A DNA stretch of 64,000 nt from Sphingomonas psychrolutea (GCF_014636175.1 NZ_BMDW01000004.1:1-64000), one strand, 5' to 3'; positions 41,161-50,753 are shown, counted from the first letter of the stretch. Notes: generated by a model from the letters alone, not told the origin. Made by a program: numbers and translations.

Positions 41161-42468
41161 TTATTCGGCCGGAACCGGGCTACCGCTGAGCGCGGTATGA
41201 GCCGGTGAAGTGCCACCCTTTTTCGCCAGAACCGCCTCGGTGATCGAGTTCGGCAAGGGCTGCGGACGTTCCATCCGCGAAACGATGGGCAGGATGATGA
41301 GGAAGTGCGCGAAATAATAGGCCGCGCAAATCTGGCTGAGGATCACGTAGATCGGCTCGGCCGGCGACCCGCCGCACCAACCCAGCACCGCGATATCCGC
41401 TACCAGCAGCCAGAAGAAGATCCGGTAGAGCGGGCGATAGTTGGACGAGCGGACCGGCGAGCTGTCGAGCCAGGGCAGGAAGAACAGCAGCAGGATCGAC
41501 CCGAACATCGCGAGCACGCCGAGCAGCTTGGCTGGAATGAACAGGAAATCGACCGTGAAGGCGCGCAGGATCGCGTAGAACGGCCAGAAATACCATTCGG
41601 GCACGATATGTGCCGGTGTCTGCAGCCCGTTGGCCGGGATGTAATTATCCGGGTGGCCGAGCGCATTCGGCGCGAAGAACACCAGCGCCGCGAAGATGAA
41701 CAGGAACACGCCAAGCCCGAAGCCATCCTTGGCGGTGTAGTAAGGATGAAACGGAACGGTGTCCTGCTCCCCCTTCACATCAACGCCGGTCGGGTTGTTC
41801 GAACCCGGGATGTGCAGCGCCCAAATGTGCAGGATGATGACGCCCGCGATCACGAACGGCAGGAGATAATGCAACGAGAAGAAGCGGTTGAGCGCGGCAT
41901 CGTCCGGCGCAAAGCCGCCGAGCAGCCAGATCCGGATCGTTTCGCCGACCACGGGGATCGCCGAGAAGAAACCGGTGATCACCTGCGCACCCCAAAAGCT
42001 CATCTGACCCCAGGGAAGGACATAGCCCATGAAGGCGGTCGCCATCATCAGCAGGAAGATCGTGACGCCGAGCAGCCAGATCATTTCGCGCGGGGCCTTG
42101 TACGATCCGTAGAAGAGGCCGCGGAAAATGTGGATATAAACCACGATGAAGAACATCGATGCGCCGTTGGCATGCGCATAGCGCAGGAACCACCCGGCAT
42201 TGACGTCGCGCATGATGTGTTCGACCGAATCGAACGCCACGCCGCCATTCGCCGCATAATGCATCGCCAGCACGATGCCGGTGATGATCTGGATGCCGAG
42301 CGCCGCACCCGCGAGCACGCCGAAGTTCCAGAAATAATTGAGGTTGCGCGGCACGGGGTAACCCGCACCGACCGCGCCATAGACCAGGCGCGGGAGCGGC
42401 AGGCGCTCATCGATCCACTTGGTGAAGCCGTTCGACGGCGCGTAATGCTTTGCCCAGGGGAAGCTCAT
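41161..42468 (-). CDS. petB: Cytochrome b of the bc1 complex
   Basis: A 435-residue, eight-helix membrane protein carrying hemes bL and bH. Heme-ligand histidines are in [29 protein letters not shown] and [19 protein letters not shown]. The quinol-oxidation PEWY loop reads [18 protein letters not shown]. It is unsplit (one gene), as in most proteobacteria. It overlaps petA by 4 nt (ATGA). Confidence 0.97.
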   Translation of the reverse strand: MSFPWAKHYAPSNGFTKWIDERLPLPRLVYGAVGAGYPVPRNLNYFWNFGVLAGAALGIQIITGIVLAMHYAANGGVAFDSVEHIMRDVNAGWFLRYAHANGASMFFIVVYIHIFRGLFYGSYKAPREMIWLLGVTIFLLMMATAFMGYVLPWGQMSFWGAQVITGFFSAIPVVGETIRIWLLGGFAPDDAALNRFFSLHYLLPFVIAGVIILHIWALHIPGSNNPTGVDVKGEQDTVPFHPYYTAKDGFGLGVFLFIFAALVFFAPNALGHPDNYIPANGLQTPAHIVPEWYFWPFYAILRAFTVDFLFIPAKLLGVLAMFGSILLLFFLPWLDSSPVRSSNYRPLYRIFFWLLVADIAVLGWCGGSPAEPIYVILSQICAAYYFAHFLIILPIVSRMERPQPLPNSITEAVLAKKGGTSPAHTALSGSPVPAE

Positions 42469-43046
42469 GCCTTGGTCCCTACCGAAATCGTCGTTGCTGA
42501 CGTGAACGTATAGTCCGGCACCATCAGATTTTTTGGGGCCGGACCTTTACGGATGCGCGCCGCGGTATCGTATTGCGATCCGTGGCACGGGCAGAAATAG
42601 CCGCCGAATTCGCCGCGGCTTTCGCCCGAGACGATACCCTGCGGGACGCAGCCGAGATGGGTGCAGACGCCCATCGTGACCAGCCAGTTCTTCTGCCCAC
42701 GCGTGCGTTGCGCGAGCGTCTCCGGGTCGCGCAGCGTCTTGACGTCGACCTTGTCCGCCGCCGCGATCTCGACCGGGGTCAGGTTGCGGACGAACAACGG
42801 TTGTTTGCGGAAGAACACGGTGACGCCCTGCCCAGCCTCGATCTTCGACAGATCGACCTCGGTCGTCGCTTGCGCGAGCACGTCGGCTGAAGGATTCATC
42901 TGGTTGACCAAGGGCACGACGATCGCGATCGCGCCGACACCGGCGGCACTGACGGCCGCGATGCTCAGAAAATCGCGACGGCGCGGTTCGCCTTCGGGCG
43001 GCGCTTGGTGTTGACTGGGAATTTCGAGGGTATTGCCGCTTGCCAT
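42465..43046 (-). CDS. petA: Rieske iron-sulfur subunit of the bc1 complex
   Basis: A 193-residue [2Fe-2S] protein. Cluster ligands are in GVCTHLGC (Cys128, His130, with Cys133 for the disulfide) and CPCHGS (Cys152, Cys154, His155). A twin-arginine motif [10 protein letters not shown] at residues 21-30 precedes a membrane helix, consistent with Tat export and anchoring. The ATG at 43046 was chosen because the longer frame lacks similarity. First gene of petA-petB-petC. Confidence 0.96.
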   Translation of the reverse strand: MASGNTLEIPSQHQAPPEGEPRRRDFLSIAAVSAAGVGAIAIVVPLVNQMNPSADVLAQATTEVDLSKIEAGQGVTVFFRKQPLFVRNLTPVEIAAADKVDVKTLRDPETLAQRTRGQKNWLVTMGVCTHLGCVPQGIVSGESRGEFGGYFCPCHGSQYDTAARIRKGPAPKNLMVPDYTFTSATTISVGTKA

Positions 43047-43242
43047 CCACTTGCCCTTGCACTTCGCTCGCCCGCCAAACCCAAAGCGGATGAACGACAA
43101 ATTTGATGTGCCCACCCGCGAAGAATGCGCGGGGATGCCTTAAGCACCGCACGAAAGGCGGCGCTGTGCGCTCTGTTAGACGCGAGCGCGGGATTTTGCC
43201 AACAGGATTTTGCCATCTATTTTAGGGATGCTAGCGGGGGGA

Positions 43243-43692
43243 ATGCGGATCGCCCTTTACCAACCCGAAATCGCCGGAAACGTCGGTGCCATCCTCCGAC
43301 TCGGCGCGTGCCTCAACACCGGCGTCGACGTGATCGAACCGACCAGCTTCACATGGAGCGAAAAGGCGCTCGCGCGATCGGGCATGGACTATGCGCACGT
43401 CGTCGATGTGCGGCGCCACGCCGATTGGGACGCGTTTGAACGGCAGATCGGCGGGCGCATCGTCTTGCTGACCACACGCGGCGGGGTGCGGCTCGATTCG
43501 GCCGAGTTCCGGCCTGACGATGTGCTGCTGATGGGATCGGAGGGGAGCGGCGTTCCCGATAGCGTTCACGCCCGCGCCGATGTTCAAGTGCGAATTCCGC
43601 TTGCGGCGGGGATGCGATCGCTGAATGTCGCGGTCGCGGCGGGAATCGCGCTCGCCGAAGCTTTACGACAAACACAAGGGTGGCCGGAATGA
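43243..43692 (+). CDS. trmL: tRNA (cytidine(34)-2'-O)-methyltransferase
   Basis: A 149-residue SPOUT-fold enzyme that methylates the wobble ribose of certain tRNA-Leu species. Seen: RIALYQPEIAGNVGAILRLG at the start, then LLMGSEGSGVPDSVH and VRIPLAAGMRSLNVAVAAGI, the knot-forming SAM site. ATG 43243 directly follows a G-rich run; in-frame starts at 43210 and 43228 are possible. It overlaps hemF by 4 nt (ATGA). Confidence 0.92.
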   Translation: MRIALYQPEIAGNVGAILRLGACLNTGVDVIEPTSFTWSEKALARSGMDYAHVVDVRRHADWDAFERQIGGRIVLLTTRGGVRLDSAEFRPDDVLLMGSEGSGVPDSVHARADVQVRIPLAAGMRSLNVAVAAGIALAEALRQTQGWPE

Positions 43693-44531
43693 TCGAACTC
43701 GACACGCAACAGGCACAGGCACGCGTCTGGTTCGAACATTTGCGCGACCTGATCTGCGCCGAATTTGTGAGCATCGAGCGCGAAGCTGGATCGGACGCGG
43801 ATTTCGAATACACGCCGTGGGATCGCCCCAATCCGGACGGGTCCCCCGGCGGCGGCGGTGTGCGCGGCGTGATGAAGGGCAAAGTGTTCGAGAAGGTCGG
43901 CGTCAACGTCTCGACCGTCGGCGGCGCGTTCGAAGGTGAATTCGGCAAGACGATTCACGGCGCTGCCGAGGATCCGAGCTTCTTTGCGACCGGGATCAGT
44001 CTGGTCGCGCACATGGCGAACCCGCATGTGCCGGCAGTCCACATGAACACGCGTTTCCTGGTCACCACCAAGCGCTGGTTCGGCGGTGGTGCCGATCTCA
44101 ACCCGCCGCTTCCCTATGCCGAGGATACCGCCGACTTTCACGGCGCGATGAAGGCGGCGTGCGATCCGCACGGCGCGGATTATTATGAGCGCTATTCGAA
44201 ATGGGCCGAGGACTATTTCTACATTCCGCATCGCAAGGTGCACCGCGGCGTCGGCGGCATTTTCTGCGATCATCTCGAGGGCGATTTCGCCGCCAATTTC
44301 GCGTTTATTCAGGATATTGGTCGCGGCTTTCTCGATGCCTTCCCGCGCATCGTGCGGCGGCGGAGGAATGCGGACTTCACCCCTGCTGACACCGCGCAGA
44401 TGCTCGAGTGGCGCGGGCGCTATGCCGAATTCAATTTGGTCTACGACCGCGGCACGCTGTTCGGGCTGAAGACCGGTGGCAATATCGACGCGATTCTGAT
44501 GAGCTTGCCGCCACTCGCCACCTGGTCGTGA
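43689..44531 (+). CDS. hemF: Aerobic coproporphyrinogen III oxidase
   Basis: A 280-residue oxygen-dependent enzyme of heme synthesis that oxidatively decarboxylates coproporphyrinogen III. Family blocks: GGVRGVMKGKVFEKVGVNVS (read in parts), PHVPAVHMNTRFLVTTKRWF, FGGGADLNPPLPYAEDTADF, and RRNADFT plus YAEFNLVYDRGTLFGLKTGG near the C-terminus. The start overlaps trmL. It supplies heme that the bc1 genes upstream would need, although those are on the other strand. Confidence 0.96.
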   Translation: MIELDTQQAQARVWFEHLRDLICAEFVSIEREAGSDADFEYTPWDRPNPDGSPGGGGVRGVMKGKVFEKVGVNVSTVGGAFEGEFGKTIHGAAEDPSFFATGISLVAHMANPHVPAVHMNTRFLVTTKRWFGGGADLNPPLPYAEDTADFHGAMKAACDPHGADYYERYSKWAEDYFYIPHRKVHRGVGGIFCDHLEGDFAANFAFIQDIGRGFLDAFPRIVRRRRNADFTPADTAQMLEWRGRYAEFNLVYDRGTLFGLKTGGNIDAILMSLPPLATWS

Positions 44532-44558
44532 AATGGGGGTCCTGACGCTGTGGGGCTG

Positions 44559-45140
44559 ATGCCGGTTCGCGACGACGAGGTCGCAGCGATCGTTACCACG
44601 CTGGAGATGCGGAGAAAGCCGCCGCTGCGCCCGCTCCCGTCGTCGCCGCTGCGGCTGGTGGCGTGGGACCGGCCGAGCGCGGAGAAATATCGCGCGCTGT
44701 TCCGGCGAGTCGGCGCGCCTTGGCTGTGGTTCTCGCGACTGGTGATGACCGAGCAGCAGCTGCTCGACATCATCCACGATCCCGCCGTGTCGATCTATGC
44801 GGTGGTCGATCGCGCCGGGATCGAGGTTGGGATGCTCGAACTCGATTTCCGCGCGCCGCGCGCGTGCGAAATTTCGTATTTCGCGCTGATCCCCGAACTC
44901 GCGGGCAAGGGTCTGGGCCGCTGGCTGATGGCCGAGACGCTGGCGCGGGCGTGGATCAAGGGAATCGACCGCGTGTGGGTCCATACCTGCACGCTCGATC
45001 ACCCCTCGGCGCTCAATTTCTACCGCGCGCAGGGCTTCGTGGCGATCGGGCGCACGGTCGAAACCTTCGCCGATCCACGTATCACCGGGCATTTGCCGCC
45101 CGATGCCGCCCCTCAGGTGCCGGTGCTGAGCCGCCGGTAG
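44559..45140 (+). CDS. GNAT-family N-acetyltransferase
   Basis: A 193-residue GNAT protein. The acetyl-CoA-binding segment is LIPELAGKGLGRWLMAETL (about residues 108-126) after the strand ISYFALI, and the late block is VHTCTLDHPSALNFYRAQGF. The substrate cannot be inferred. ATG 44559 was chosen; a GTG at 44550 is possible. Its 3' end overlaps the convergent membrane-protein gene by 28 nt, a larger overlap than the other convergent pairs here. Confidence 0.86.
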   Translation: MPVRDDEVAAIVTTLEMRRKPPLRPLPSSPLRLVAWDRPSAEKYRALFRRVGAPWLWFSRLVMTEQQLLDIIHDPAVSIYAVVDRAGIEVGMLELDFRAPRACEISYFALIPELAGKGLGRWLMAETLARAWIKGIDRVWVHTCTLDHPSALNFYRAQGFVAIGRTVETFADPRITGHLPPDAAPQVPVLSRR

Positions 45141-45862
45141 AGCGCAACCTGAACCAGAAACGTCGCGACCGCGCCCAGCGTAGCGCCGAGCGCCGCACCG
45201 CCGTCGATCAACGCCATCACGAACGGATTTTGCATCGGCGCGCGGCCCCACACCTCGCCGAGTGCCAGAAACAGCAGCGCGACGGCCCTGCCCCCGACCA
45301 CGGTGAAACAGGCGAGGCCCGCCGCCACCAACCCATGCCCCGCCGTCCGACGCCAACTTGCCACGACCGCGCGCAGCGCCGAAATCGGCCGCTCGCCCAG
45401 CAGAATCGGCATCGTCAGCAACAACCGCCCCTCCAGATAGGCAGCGGGGAGGATCAGCAGCGGCACGGTCTGCAGCGACAGGCCAAGCGGCGACGCGATC
45501 GTCACCACCAGCAAGGCGGGGAAAAACAGCAGCGGCGCACGGCGCAGTGCGGTCATAACATCGGGTCTTGCCCGATCGACGTACAGCGCGGTAATCGCGA
45601 TTTGTCCGATCACGACCAGGAACGCTGCGAGCAACACGCCCGGGCCATAGGTCGTCATCCACAACGTGCTGGCATCATTATACAGTTTCAACGCGGCGGC
45701 ATCCGCCTCGAACCCCGGGAATTCGGGCTGCGGCCCGAGAAACAACAACAATCCATATTGCGGCACGAAAATCAGCAGCCCAGCAAGCGCGATCAGGACA
45801 TCGCGATCGCGCTTCGCCATGGCCCAGGCGTCGCGCAGGACGCCCGCTACATTCAGCGTCAT
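45113..45862 (-). CDS. Multi-pass membrane protein, unknown (downstream partner)
   Basis: A 249-residue membrane protein with about six hydrophobic segments. An amphipathic N-terminal helix (VLRDAWAMAKRDRDVLIALAGL) leads into the first span. Repeats of hydrophobic helices with LLILPAAYLEGRLLLTMPIL and SALRAVVASWRRTAGHGLVA recall integral-membrane domains found in glycerophosphodiesterase-associated proteins, but I cannot name a family securely. Its ATG overlaps the stop of the related-looking upstream gene. Confidence 0.72.
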   Translation of the reverse strand: MTLNVAGVLRDAWAMAKRDRDVLIALAGLLIFVPQYGLLLFLGPQPEFPGFEADAAALKLYNDASTLWMTTYGPGVLLAAFLVVIGQIAITALYVDRARPDVMTALRRAPLLFFPALLVVTIASPLGLSLQTVPLLILPAAYLEGRLLLTMPILLGERPISALRAVVASWRRTAGHGLVAAGLACFTVVGGRAVALLFLALGEVWGRAPMQNPFVMALIDGGAALGATLGAVATFLVQVALYRRLSTGT

Positions 45863-46698
45863 GTCGCCTCGACGATCGCCTCGCGCGCATCGCGCGTCGC
45901 CAGATACAGTTTCGCGACGAACGCGACCGACAGGACCGAAAAGAGCGTCGAGATCGTCGCCACCGCAATCTGCGTGAGGACCGAGGCGAGCGTGATCGGT
46001 CCCGTCCCCCCGATCAACAGGCCGAACACGCTGCCGAACACCGTCTTGGCCGCCGCCGATGCAACCCACGAGACAATCGCATAAAGCAGCAAGACGCCGA
46101 TCACCTTCCACGCAATGCCGCGAGTCAGCACGAAAGCACGCGCATAAACCCCCAACCCGCGCCGCTCCATCACCATGATCGGCGTGATCAGCAGGACCAG
46201 CCGGGCATAGGCCCAGAGCAGGAAGACCGCGAAGGCGATCATATAGAACGTCGCAAAGCTGAGCGCCCAGCCATTGACGACGCCTGTCGGTGGCTTGCCG
46301 GCAGCCATCGCGGTCATATCGAGGCCGCTCATCCCCAGCGCCACCGCAATCGGCACCGCGAGCAGCAGAACCGCGAGCGTCGTGACCAGTCCAATTCCGA
46401 GGACCGGCGCGATCCGGCGATTGGCGGTGGCGACCGCGCTGCCGCGGCCGGCACCCGGATCGAAGGCGAGCGCGGTGATCGCGATACCGCCCCAGGTCGT
46501 AACCAGCGCGAGCACGAACACGATTGCCCCAAGCGCCCAATCGCCGACTTGTCCGCTCGACCCCATCAACGGCATCAGATTACCGAGCAACGTCAACGGC
46601 ACGAAGATCCCGAGCAACACGATTGGCGTGAGCGCTGCCAAATTGTCGCTGAGGAACTCGGCAGTGCGGTCCCACACGGTGCTCATCGTTGCAATCAC
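45859..46698 (-). CDS. Multi-pass membrane protein, unknown (upstream partner)
   Basis: A 279-residue membrane protein with six or so hydrophobic helices. The N-terminal part (WDRTAEFLSDNLAALTPIVL) and the interhelical block LLITPIMVMERRGLGVYARA followed by FVLTRGIAWKVIGVLLLYAI correspond in layout to the downstream gene's RLLLTMPILLGERPISALRA region, suggesting two homologous subunits. The start may be GTG 46698 (GGGGGAG nine bases upstream) or ATG 46686. Function unknown. Confidence 0.72.
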   Translation of the reverse strand: MIATMSTVWDRTAEFLSDNLAALTPIVLLGIFVPLTLLGNLMPLMGSSGQVGDWALGAIVFVLALVTTWGGIAITALAFDPGAGRGSAVATANRRIAPVLGIGLVTTLAVLLLAVPIAVALGMSGLDMTAMAAGKPPTGVVNGWALSFATFYMIAFAVFLLWAYARLVLLITPIMVMERRGLGVYARAFVLTRGIAWKVIGVLLLYAIVSWVASAAAKTVFGSVFGLLIGGTGPITLASVLTQIAVATISTLFSVLSVAFVAKLYLATRDAREAIVEAT

Positions 46699-46797
46699 GT
46701 CGTCCGTCTCCCCCGGAAGTTGAAAGGCTGTTAGCGCAAGCGCAAGCGGCTTGCCAATGACTTGCGTTGCTCAAGGTCCTGTCCCATTCGAGATTTC

Positions 46798-47469
46798 GTG
46801 ACTGCAATTCCCGACGAGATCGAATGGCGCATCGCGCCCTCGCCAGTGCCTTATGCCGAAGCGCTCGCGCAAATGGAGGCGCGCGCCGCCGCCGTTGCGG
46901 CCGGAGACGCGCGCGAACAGGTATGGCTGCTCGAACATCCCCCCGTCTATACCGGCGGGACCAGTGCCGATCCGGCCGAGTTGCTCGATCCGCGCTTTCC
47001 CGTGGTGCAGACCGGGCGCGGCGGGCGCTACACCTATCACGGTCCGGGGCAACGCATCGGCTATGTCGTGCTCGACCTCAACAAACGCGGGCGCGACGTG
47101 CGCCGCTATGTCCACGCGCTCGAAGGTTGGGTGATCGATACGTTGGGCGATTTGGGGATTCCGGCGTTTCGGGCGGACGGTCGGGTCGGAATCTGGACCC
47201 ATGTCCCCGATCCGGCGGGCGGCAGCGGTGTGGTGGAGGCTAAAATCGGTGCGATCGGGGTGCGCGTGCGGCGCTGGGTCACGCTGCACGGCTTTTCGGT
47301 CAACCTTGCCCCGAATTTGGCACATTTCGGCGGTATCGTGCCGTGCGGCTTAGCTGAATTCGGCGTGACCAGCGCCGAAAGGATCGGCGCGCCGACCGAT
47401 TTTGCGACGTTCGACGCGGCATTGGCGTGCCGATTCGGCGCTTTTCTTGATACTCATTCTTTGGGGTGA
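46798..47469 (+). CDS. lipB: Lipoyl(octanoyl) transferase
   Basis: A 223-residue enzyme that transfers octanoyl from ACP to apo lipoyl domains such as GcvH. Seen: [36 protein letters not shown], the catalytic-lysine segment [20 protein letters not shown], and the catalytic cysteine in [15 protein letters not shown]. The start GTG at 46798 gives the usual length. It is the pathway partner of gcvH at 7.0 kb. Confidence 0.95.
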   Translation: MTAIPDEIEWRIAPSPVPYAEALAQMEARAAAVAAGDAREQVWLLEHPPVYTGGTSADPAELLDPRFPVVQTGRGGRYTYHGPGQRIGYVVLDLNKRGRDVRRYVHALEGWVIDTLGDLGIPAFRADGRVGIWTHVPDPAGGSGVVEAKIGAIGVRVRRWVTLHGFSVNLAPNLAHFGGIVPCGLAEFGVTSAERIGAPTDFATFDAALACRFGAFLDTHSLG

Positions 47470-47573
47470 GAAATCTGGGCTTGAGGGCACGGCGATTCCG
47501 GGCTAATGTCCACTACGGTTTGGGTATTAAAGGTCTCGAGGCCAACCAAATCCATTATCTAGGGAGCTTTCCA

Positions 47574-47834
47574 ATGCGTGCATTCATTTCCAAAGTCGCT
47601 GCTGGTTCGATGATCGCTGTTGCCGCGATTGCCATTTCGGCTTGCACCCCCAAGACCGAGACGACGACGACCGACAACACGATGGTCACCGACATGAACT
47701 CGACCGACACGATGACCACCAACGACACCATGACGGCGACCGACGGCGCAATGGCGAACGATGGCGCGATGATGTCGAACGACACCATGATGACGTCGAA
47801 CACCACGACGATGACCACCGAGAACAAGATGTAA
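47574..47834 (+). CDS. Met/Thr/Asn/Asp-rich small lipoprotein
   Basis: An 86-residue predicted lipoprotein. The signal segment VAAGSMIAVAAIAISAC gives a lipobox cysteine near residue 24. After it the chain is almost entirely Thr, Met, Asn, Asp, Ser, Ala and Gly (TTTTDNTMVTDMNSTDTMTT), with no predicted fold. AGGGAG lies seven bases before the ATG. A strong terminator follows at 47864, so it is transcribed as a short unit. I recognise no family; Met and Asp richness could mean metal binding, which is speculation. Confidence 0.72.
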   Translation: MRAFISKVAAGSMIAVAAIAISACTPKTETTTTDNTMVTDMNSTDTMTTNDTMTATDGAMANDGAMMSNDTMMTSNTTTMTTENKM

Positions 47835-47863
47835 TCCTTCCCAAACGGGAACGATTATATCGA

Positions 47864-47893
47864 GGGCCGTCCGGGCAACCGGGCGGCCCTTTC
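47864..47893 (+). terminator. Rho-independent terminator after the Met/Thr-rich lipoprotein gene
   Basis: GGGCCGTCCGG and CCGGGCGGCCC pair around a short CAA-type loop, followed by TTTCG. The stem is strong though the T-run is short. It begins 29 bp after the lipoprotein stop codon. Confidence 0.7.
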
Positions 47894-48016
47894 GATTCGG
47901 GGCGATGGAATGTCGATGCGCGCAAGCGCTTGACGCGACGGCACCGAATTCGAAAAAGAGTTTGGGTTGCGCCGCGAAACGCCGTAATCGCGGTCCCCGA
48001 TGATGAGAGGCCAAGA

Positions 48017-48691
48017 ATGACCGTGTTGCGTACCCTTGCCGTGACCGCCGCGCTTTCCGTCGCCGCGTTCGCCACCCCGGCTTCGGCCCAGTTCTTCTTC
48101 CAGCCGCACGATATGAGCGGCCCGCCGATCCGTGGCGACGAACCCGGGCTGCCAACCCTGCCGGGCGCCACCCCCGATGAAATTCGCGCCAATCTGGTGT
48201 GGAATTTACGCTCCGCGCTCAACGTCGCCGCGCTGCAATGCCAGTTCGAGCCGACGCTGCTGACGGTCGAGAATTACAATGTCGCGCTCGCCAATCATAA
48301 GGACGAATTCAAGAAATCGTTCGACACGCTTGTCAAATATTTCAATCGCACCGCCAAGGGCGTGAAGCCCGGCCAAACCGCGATGGACCGCTATGGCACG
48401 CGGACCTATTCGGCCTTTACCACCGTCGCCGCGCAATATGGCTTTTGTCAAACCGCCGCGCAGGTTGCCGCCGCTGCCGCTTATGCACCGCGTGGCACCG
48501 TCTACGAGGTTGCCGTCAATAACATGAGTGCGATGCGTAACGCGTTGGTACCCTGGGGTGAGGAACGTTTCCCGCGCTATGTCCGGATCGACACGCGCGC
48601 ATGGCTGCCCCGGCTCGACGATGTCTGCTGGAACCGCCGCGACCAGTGGCAGGATCGCAAATGCGGACCGTTCACGCTATCATTCCGGTAG
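48017..48691 (+). CDS. Exported hypothetical protein
   Basis: A 224-residue protein with a clear signal peptide (VTAALSVAAFATPASAQ, cleavage after ASA near residue 24). The mature region contains several cysteines (ALQCQFEP, YGFCQTA, DDVCWNRRD, RKCGPF) that could form disulfides in the periplasm, and a helical segment rich in Lys/Asn/Phe (NHKDEFKKSFDTLVKYFNR). No known family is recognised. The start at 48017 is set by the signal sequence. Confidence 0.75.
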   Translation: MTVLRTLAVTAALSVAAFATPASAQFFFQPHDMSGPPIRGDEPGLPTLPGATPDEIRANLVWNLRSALNVAALQCQFEPTLLTVENYNVALANHKDEFKKSFDTLVKYFNRTAKGVKPGQTAMDRYGTRTYSAFTTVAAQYGFCQTAAQVAAAAAYAPRGTVYEVAVNNMSAMRNALVPWGEERFPRYVRIDTRAWLPRLDDVCWNRRDQWQDRKCGPFTLSFR

Positions 48692-48709
48692 CTGCGCGCC
48701 CCACTTCTC

Positions 48710-48799
48710 CCGTTCGCCCTGAGCGTGTCGAAGGGCACGTGCCCCCGCGAGCGACGTAGCGTTCGGAGATGCGCCCTTCGACAGGCTCAGGGCGAACGG
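48710..48799. repeat. Inverted repeat of the CGTTCGCCCTGAGC type
   Basis: Left arm CGTTCGCCCTGAGCGTGTCG (then AAGGGC) and right arm GCCCTTCGACAGGCTCAGGG (then CGAACG) flank a unique centre of about 40 bp. A second element of this type is at 60182-60272. It lies between two convergent genes and may serve as a bidirectional terminator-like hairpin. No gene is seen in the gap 48692-48824. Confidence 0.88.
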
Positions 48800-48824
48800 T
48801 GTTGGTTCAGCGTGTTTGAACCGG

Positions 48825-49457
48825 TCAGCGCAGTCCCAGCGCTTTGTGCGATTGCAGCGTCAGTCGCCATTTTGGCCGCGCCAAAACGAGATCGATCGCC
48901 GCGGCGTGATTGGCTGCAGCGCCGGCGCTGTCGAGCGGCTGGATCAAATGGTGGGCGAAATCCCACGTTTCCAACTCTGCGACATCGCTGCCGGATTGCG
49001 GCCAAACCAGCTTCAATTCGTCGCCGTGGCGCTGCACGACCTCGCTCCCGGCCTTGGGGCTGATACAGACCCAGTCGATTCCGGGGTGGACAGGCAACGT
49101 CCCATTGCTCTCGATCGCGATTTCGAACCCGGCGGCATGGAGTGCATCAACCAACGCATCATCGACTTGCAGCATCGGCTCACCGCCGGTCAGCACGACG
49201 AAACGCAACGCCTCGCCCGCCCCCCAAAAGCCAGCCGCCGCCGCAGCCAGCGCGGCGGCATCGGCGAACTTCGCGCCGCCTGCCCCATCGGTGCCGACGA
49301 AATCGGTGTCGCAGAAACGGCACACCGCGGTCGCGCGGTCCTGTTCGCGCCCCGACCAGAGATTGCATCCGGCAAAGCGCACGAACACCGCGCGCCGGCC
49401 CGCCTGCACGCCCTCCCCCTGTAGCGTCAGGAACATTTCCTTGACGGTGTACGTCAC
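48825..49457 (-). CDS. queE: 7-carboxy-7-deazaguanine synthase
   Basis: A 210-residue radical-SAM enzyme in queuosine synthesis that forms the deazapurine ring. It starts VTYTVKEMFLTLQGEGVQAG. The cluster cysteines use the expanded C-x14-C-x2-C spacing (CNLWSGREQ ... AVCRFCDTD) typical of many proteobacterial QueE proteins, and the SAM/substrate block LTGGEPMLQVD is present. The start is GTG at 49457, only 4 bp after the queC stop. Confidence 0.95.
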   Translation of the reverse strand: MTYTVKEMFLTLQGEGVQAGRRAVFVRFAGCNLWSGREQDRATAVCRFCDTDFVGTDGAGGAKFADAAALAAAAAGFWGAGEALRFVVLTGGEPMLQVDDALVDALHAAGFEIAIESNGTLPVHPGIDWVCISPKAGSEVVQRHGDELKLVWPQSGSDVAELETWDFAHHLIQPLDSAGAAANHAAAIDLVLARPKWRLTLQSHKALGLR

Positions 49458-49461
49458 CCGA

Positions 49462-50160
49462 TCAGACCGCGTAGCGGGTCGGGTCGGGCAAGCCCGCTTC
49501 CTCGAACCCCTTTTTGCGCAGGCGGCAGCTGTCGCATTCGCCGCAATGCAAGCCGCCCGGCGCCGGATCGTAGCACGACCAACTCATGCCGGCATCGAGC
49601 CCGAGCCGCGCCGCCTCGCGCACGATATCGGCCTTGGTCATGTGCTGGAGCGGCGCGTGGATGCGGAACGGGCTGCCCTCGACCCCGGCCTTGGTCGCGA
49701 GTTCGGCCAGCCCTTCGAACGCGGCGATGAATTCGGGGCGGCAATCGGGATAGCCCGAATAATCGAGCGCGTTGACGCCGATATAGAGGTCACGCGCGCC
49801 CGCCGCCTCGGCCCAGCCAAGCGCCAGGCTGAGGAAAATCGTGTTGCGGGCGGGCACATAGGTCACCGGAATGCCGGGCTGCACGCCGTCCTTGGGCACG
49901 GCGATGTCGGCGGTGAGCGCCGAGCCGCCAAACGCCGCGAGATCAAGCGGGAGCACGACGTGCCGCTCCGCGCCTAGCGCCGTCGCAATGCGCCGCGCCG
50001 AAGCAAGCTCGAGCCGGTGCCGCTGGTTATAATCGACCGACAGCGCGAGCAGGCCATACCCGTCCTCGCGCGCCCGCGCCGCCGCTACCATCGAATCGAG
50101 GCCACCCGACACCAGCACGACGGCCAGTGACGTGACCGAAGAGGTCGTTTCAAATGTCAT
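49462..50160 (-). CDS. queC: 7-cyano-7-deazaguanine synthase
   Basis: A 232-residue PP-loop enzyme that converts carboxy-deazaguanine to preQ0 in the queuosine pathway. The PP-loop is [12 protein letters not shown] (residues 15-26), followed by the [18 protein letters not shown] block and [14 protein letters not shown]. The zinc-binding cysteines are in [16 protein letters not shown] near the C-terminus. ATG 50160 matches family length. It precedes queE in one operon. Confidence 0.96.
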   Translation of the reverse strand: MTFETTSSVTSLAVVLVSGGLDSMVAAARAREDGYGLLALSVDYNQRHRLELASARRIATALGAERHVVLPLDLAAFGGSALTADIAVPKDGVQPGIPVTYVPARNTIFLSLALGWAEAAGARDLYIGVNALDYSGYPDCRPEFIAAFEGLAELATKAGVEGSPFRIHAPLQHMTKADIVREAARLGLDAGMSWSCYDPAPGGLHCGECDSCRLRKKGFEEAGLPDPTRYAV

Positions 50161-50324
50161 GATGCCGACTGGGTACGCCCAAAGGCGTGCTTTCGCAAGC
50201 GCAGCACAAAAAACGGGCCGCCCGAAAGCGACCCAGTGGCGCCCGTCGCCGGGCAATTAGGGAGAAAGCGTGCCGTCAAAAAATCTGCACAACGGTGTCC
50301 TACCACTCAATCGTAAACCGCCGC

Positions 50325-50753
50325 TTAATGGGTCGCCGCATTGACGGGGCAGGCCCCGATCCGGCGCGCTTCATACTGTTCCTCGAACGGCGCGCCGTTG
50401 ATGATGCCTTGCGTTTCCAGACTGAAATTGCGGGGGGTCGTGACCTTTACGCTGGTCTGGCCGTGACCGGTGCCGGGACAGGTGTAGTGAACCGTCGCAA
50501 GATTGACCTCATTCGCGATCACGAAACGCTGACACTGCACGCCGGTGTGGCCGTATTGGATGAGCATGTCAGCATCGCCGATGCACAGCGTGCTCGGCAC
50601 GGCAGCCGAATCGCGCGCCTTCAATTGCCACTGTCCCGGCTCGATCCGTGCGACCGCAGCGAGCGTCGGCGCAGCGGCGGGTGCAGCCGCCGCCAAACCG
50701 GCTGTCATCAACAAGCCCGCGCCGATGCGGCACGCCAAGGTTCCTACTCGCAT
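50325..50753 (-). CDS. Exported hypothetical protein, DUF3617-like
   Basis: A 142-residue protein with an N-terminal signal (ACRIGAGLLMTAGLAAAAPAAA). The mature part begins RIEPGQWQLKARD and has conserved-looking cysteines (TLCIGDADM, VQCQRFV, YTCPGTGH, RIGACPV). This Pro-Gly-x-Trp plus multi-cysteine layout recalls DUF3617 proteins, but I am not certain. The function is unknown. The gap to queC (50161-50324) shows no convincing gene. Confidence 0.62.
   Translation of the reverse strand: MRVGTLACRIGAGLLMTAGLAAAAPAAAPTLAAVARIEPGQWQLKARDSAAVPSTLCIGDADMLIQYGHTGVQCQRFVIANEVNLATVHYTCPGTGHGQTSVKVTTPRNFSLETQGIINGAPFEEQYEARRIGACPVNAATH

Noticed and set aside
50271..50345. A 24-codon plus-strand frame after AGGGAGAA (starts MPSKNLHNG)
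   Set aside because: It is very short, begins with GTG and overlaps the 3' end of an opposite gene; no independent support.
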